DNA of 8,010 nt from JBBQKP01 sp038326995 (GTDB lineage Bacteria > Planctomycetota > Phycisphaerae > Tepidisphaerales > Tepidisphaeraceae). Shown piece after piece: positions 6,079-8,010 of this stretch. A model generated the notes under the pieces. That model searched no databases, was not told the DNA's origin, and worked only from the letters and a program-made list of their open reading frames with translations. The stretch is taken from positions 1 to 8,010 of the forward strand of contig JBBQKP010000160.1 of assembly GCA_038326995.1 (NCBI GenBank). The letters run 5' to 3'. Numbering within the stretch: the first letter of the stretch is position 1; each line of letters starts with the position of its first letter. A program made the translations under genes and the position numbers.

Positions 6079-7751
6079 ATCTGATGGAAGCAGATCCCGC
6101 CTGGCGAAGGCTGCATTGGGCAACGATGCCGATGCAGATGATCCGCTCGATTCGCGTGATGATCGTGCCGATCGTCGTGATCCTGTTTTTCAGGAGTCGT
6201 GGGGGTGAAGAACAGGGGCGTGCGTTTGGTGCGCTGGGCTCGGCCGGGGTGTTCGCGCTGATCACAGTGGCGATTGCGCTCTGGAGATATTTCTCACTGC
6301 GGTTTTATGTCGGCGCGAACGAGCTCGTGATCGAAACGGGTTTGATCGGCCGATCAGTTCGTCACATCAAGCTCGAACAGGTCCAAGATCTTCGCACGTC
6401 GCAAGGCGTGCTGCAGCGAATGATCGGCGTGTCGGATGTGAAGGTCGAGACGGCCGGGACGGGCGGCGGGTCGGAGGCGGAGCTGTCGGTGCTCTCGCTG
6501 AAGGATGTCGCAGATCTGCGTGCGAAGATCGAACGATTTCGACTCGCGAAAAGCATTTCGTTTATAGACGCTTCCCTTCAGCCGGGAAATGGATTGCCGA
6601 CTGGAACGGATCCGCAACCCGGCGCGTTGCCAGCAATCGCATTAGGCACATCTCGCCCGGAAGAGCTTCTTCGCAGCGTGAGTACGAAGGAGCTGATCGT
6701 CGCGGGATTAACCAGCAATCGCGTGTTGAGCGGGCTGGTGGTGATTGGCGTTACGTGGGGCTTGTTGAATGACTTCATTCCCGAGCGGGAAATGCTCGCG
6801 TGGGTCGAGTCGATGATTATGCGGCTCAAGAATGAGATGACTGCAGACACGTCTACACGCGTGATCATCGCGCTTCTTGGGACAGTTTTGCTGATCTCAC
6901 TCGGCGTGATCTCGTCGGTCGTCGGCACGATCGTCCGCTTTCATGGATACCAGCTCAGACGATCCACCAATGCGACTGTAAAAGGTCTGGTGCGAGAGTC
7001 GGGATTGTTCACCCGAAGAAGCAGCACGTTGACTGTTGATCGCGTGCAGACGCTGACGTTTCGACAGGGCGTGCTTCGGCGGTTGATCGGCCGAATGAGC
7101 GTGCACGCCGCGACAGCTGCGGGCATGTCGGATAGAGATAAGGACTCGACCGATCTGCTCTTGCCGATCGCGCGCACGGCCGAGGCGGCATCGCTCGCGA
7201 CGATTGTGTTTCCGGAGCGGGGAATGGGATCCGTGACGAATCTCTCGCGTGCGGATCGTTCGACTGTGAGGAGATCGAACAAGAAGACGGTCGTCCTGGT
7301 TCTGCTGACGCTGATTGCACTGGTGATGGCCAATCGCTCGCCGTGGTCGATGCTCGTGCTGGCGGCGATTCCGATTCTGTTTCTGGCCAACCGCAGGAGC
7401 TGGCGTGTCAGCGGACACCAGCTTGATGACCAACTTGATGACCAGCTTGATCACGAGCTTAATTACGAACGTAATGGACCAATGCTGCACCTGCGAACCG
7501 GGCTGATCGGGCTTTCGTACAGGCTGATGCCCGCGCGGAATTCGCAGGTGATCCTGCTCACGCAGTCGCCGTTCGACAGAAGTTACGGCGTGGCAAGATT
7601 GCACGTCGACACCGCGGGCGAGCAGGCGGGCAACGGCGTGTCGGTCGGGCCGATCCCGGTGTCGGGCGCGGTCGAGCTTGCAATGAAGCTCGCGCGACAG
7701 GCATCGGTGACGACATGGCCCGGGCGACGACCTGATTCGCGACGAATTTGA
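6075..7751 (+). CDS. YdbT-like membrane protein with three bPH2 (DUF304) domains
   Basis: This 558-residue protein has the YdbT plan of three repeats, each with a pair of membrane segments followed by a bPH2 domain. Membrane stretches lie near residues 23-39, 52-70, 213-232, 263-288, 405-420 and 424-440. The bPH2 domains sit near 74-150 (ELVIETGLIGRSVRHIKLEQVQDLR), 290-385 (GLFTRRSSTLTVDRVQTL) and 441-545 (LRTGLIGLSYRLMPARNSQVI). It is longer than the roughly 490 residues usual for the family, partly through the repeat at 449-464. TTG 6075 overlaps the previous stop (TTGA) and has GGAG eight bases upstream, which favours it. ATG 6084 (MEADPAW) is the alternative and changes only three residues. 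Coupling to the YdbS-like gene supports a two-protein membrane complex. YdbS/YdbT are linked to membrane or antimicrobial stress in Bacillus; a link to the protease upstream is inferred from order only. Confidence 0.88.
   Translation: MNLMEADPAWRRLHWATMPMQMIRSIRVMIVPIVVILFFRSRGGEEQGRAFGALGSAGVFALITVAIALWRYFSLRFYVGANELVIETGLIGRSVRHIKLEQVQDLRTSQGVLQRMIGVSDVKVETAGTGGGSEAELSVLSLKDVADLRAKIERFRLAKSISFIDASLQPGNGLPTGTDPQPGALPAIALGTSRPEELLRSVSTKELIVAGLTSNRVLSGLVVIGVTWGLLNDFIPEREMLAWVESMIMRLKNEMTADTSTRVIIALLGTVLLISLGVISSVVGTIVRFHGYQLRRSTNATVKGLVRESGLFTRRSSTLTVDRVQTLTFRQGVLRRLIGRMSVHAATAAGMSDRDKDSTDLLLPIARTAEAASLATIVFPERGMGSVTNLSRADRSTVRRSNKKTVVLVLLTLIALVMANRSPWSMLVLAAIPILFLANRRSWRVSGHQLDDQLDDQLDHELNYERNGPMLHLRTGLIGLSYRLMPARNSQVILLTQSPFDRSYGVARLHVDTAGEQAGNGVSVGPIPVSGAVELAMKLARQASVTTWPGRRPDSRRI
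7419..7466 (+). repeat. In-frame 12-bp repeat in the third bPH2 domain
   Basis: Four units CAGCTTGATGAC, CAACTTGATGAC, CAGCTTGATCAC and GAGCTTAATTAC encode QLDD, QLDD, QLDH and ELNY (residues 449-464). They fall between SWRVSG and MLHLRTGLIG, where family members normally have a short turn, so this appears to be an insertion by repeat expansion in a surface hairpin. Confidence 0.85.
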
Positions 7752-7770
7752 GGACGCGCTCGATTCCGCA

Positions 7771-8010
7771 TTAGGCAACGGGTGCGGATGCCTCGACGGC
7801 CTTGAGCTCGACGGGCCGACCGTCGGCGAGTTCTTCGATCTCCGCGGCGCGGACTTCGACAATGCTGACATCAAACGTCAGCGTCTTGCCCGCCAGCGGA
7901 TGATTCTGATCCAGCACGATGCCTTCGTCGGTGATCTTGCTGACCCTGTACTGCAGCTTTCGGCCGGTCTTTTCGGTGCGAGAAACAATCCCGCCGACGA
8001 AGACGGGCTG
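7771..8010 (-). CDS. SlyD-type FKBP peptidyl-prolyl isomerase, C-terminal part (runs off window)
   Basis: The last 79 residues are present, reading leftward from the window edge to TAA at 7773-7771. The key stretch is DQNHPLAGKTLTFDVSIVEV, which matches the end of the FKBP fold in SlyD-like enzymes, where (D/N)xNHPLAGxxLxFxVxVxxV closes the sheet after the inserted IF chaperone flap. The part before it (FVGGIVSRTEKTGRKLQYRV, DEGIVLD) corresponds to the flap-to-FKBP return. The family catalyses proline cis/trans isomerisation and acts as a chaperone in the cytoplasm. The tail after the domain is short (RAAEIEELADGR and about 15 more residues) and lacks the His/Cys-rich metal-binding end of E. 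coli SlyD. The gene converges on the YdbT-like gene with a 19-bp gap and no visible terminator hairpin. Confidence 0.9.
   Translation of the reverse strand, partial: QPVFVGGIVSRTEKTGRKLQYRVSKITDEGIVLDQNHPLAGKTLTFDVSIVEVRAAEIEELADGRPVELKAVEASAPVA

Overview
The window looks like a bacterial chromosome segment of moderately high GC. A planctomycete-like (possibly Phycisphaerae) host is my best guess. It rests on the Thr/Pro/Gln-rich linker of the ATQPSTQPS type in a secreted protease, on weak or variable Shine-Dalgarno use with GTG and TTG starts, and on overall style. No ribosomal RNA or marker gene fixes the taxonomy.

Left part (1-1852) is accessory and decayed, with all recognisable genes on the minus strand. 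It holds the first 50 codons of an unrecognised gene (1-152) and a short remnant of a type I restriction enzyme motor/nuclease subunit, HsdR (164-700). The remnant has lost both ends and has a mutated Walker A lysine. Next come a noncoding stretch with an iteron-like array of five 9-bp cores at exact 21-bp spacing (850-954) and a two-gene toxin-antitoxin module: an RHH-like antitoxin overlapping a PIN-domain ribonuclease toxin by 4 bp.

The middle (1853-2700) has no protein gene I can support. It contains a G-rich 9-13 bp tandem array, a complete tRNA-Lys(CTT), a degenerate 12-bp array that starts inside the last bases of the tRNA, a TATAAT box, and a near-perfect 12-bp array (5.8 copies) in the presumed leader of the next gene.

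The right part (2701-7751, plus strand) is probably one transcription unit with an envelope role: a secreted S41 (C-terminal processing) protease with PDZ domain, then a YdbS-like and a YdbT-like membrane protein with bPH2 (DUF304) domains. The last two genes overlap by 4 bp. On the minus strand, converging on this unit after a 19-bp gap, is the C-terminal end of a SlyD-type FKBP peptidyl-prolyl isomerase.

The most unusual theme is short tandem repeats with units of 9, 12, 15 and 21 bp. They occur in intergenic DNA and, in frame, inside three consecutive genes: the protease linker, an extension before the YdbS-like domain, and a loop in the third bPH2 domain of the YdbT-like protein. In-gene arrays have units divisible by three and do not break the frame. 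I do not see a clearly new multi-gene system. The repeat expansion and the 21-bp array are the observations most worth following.
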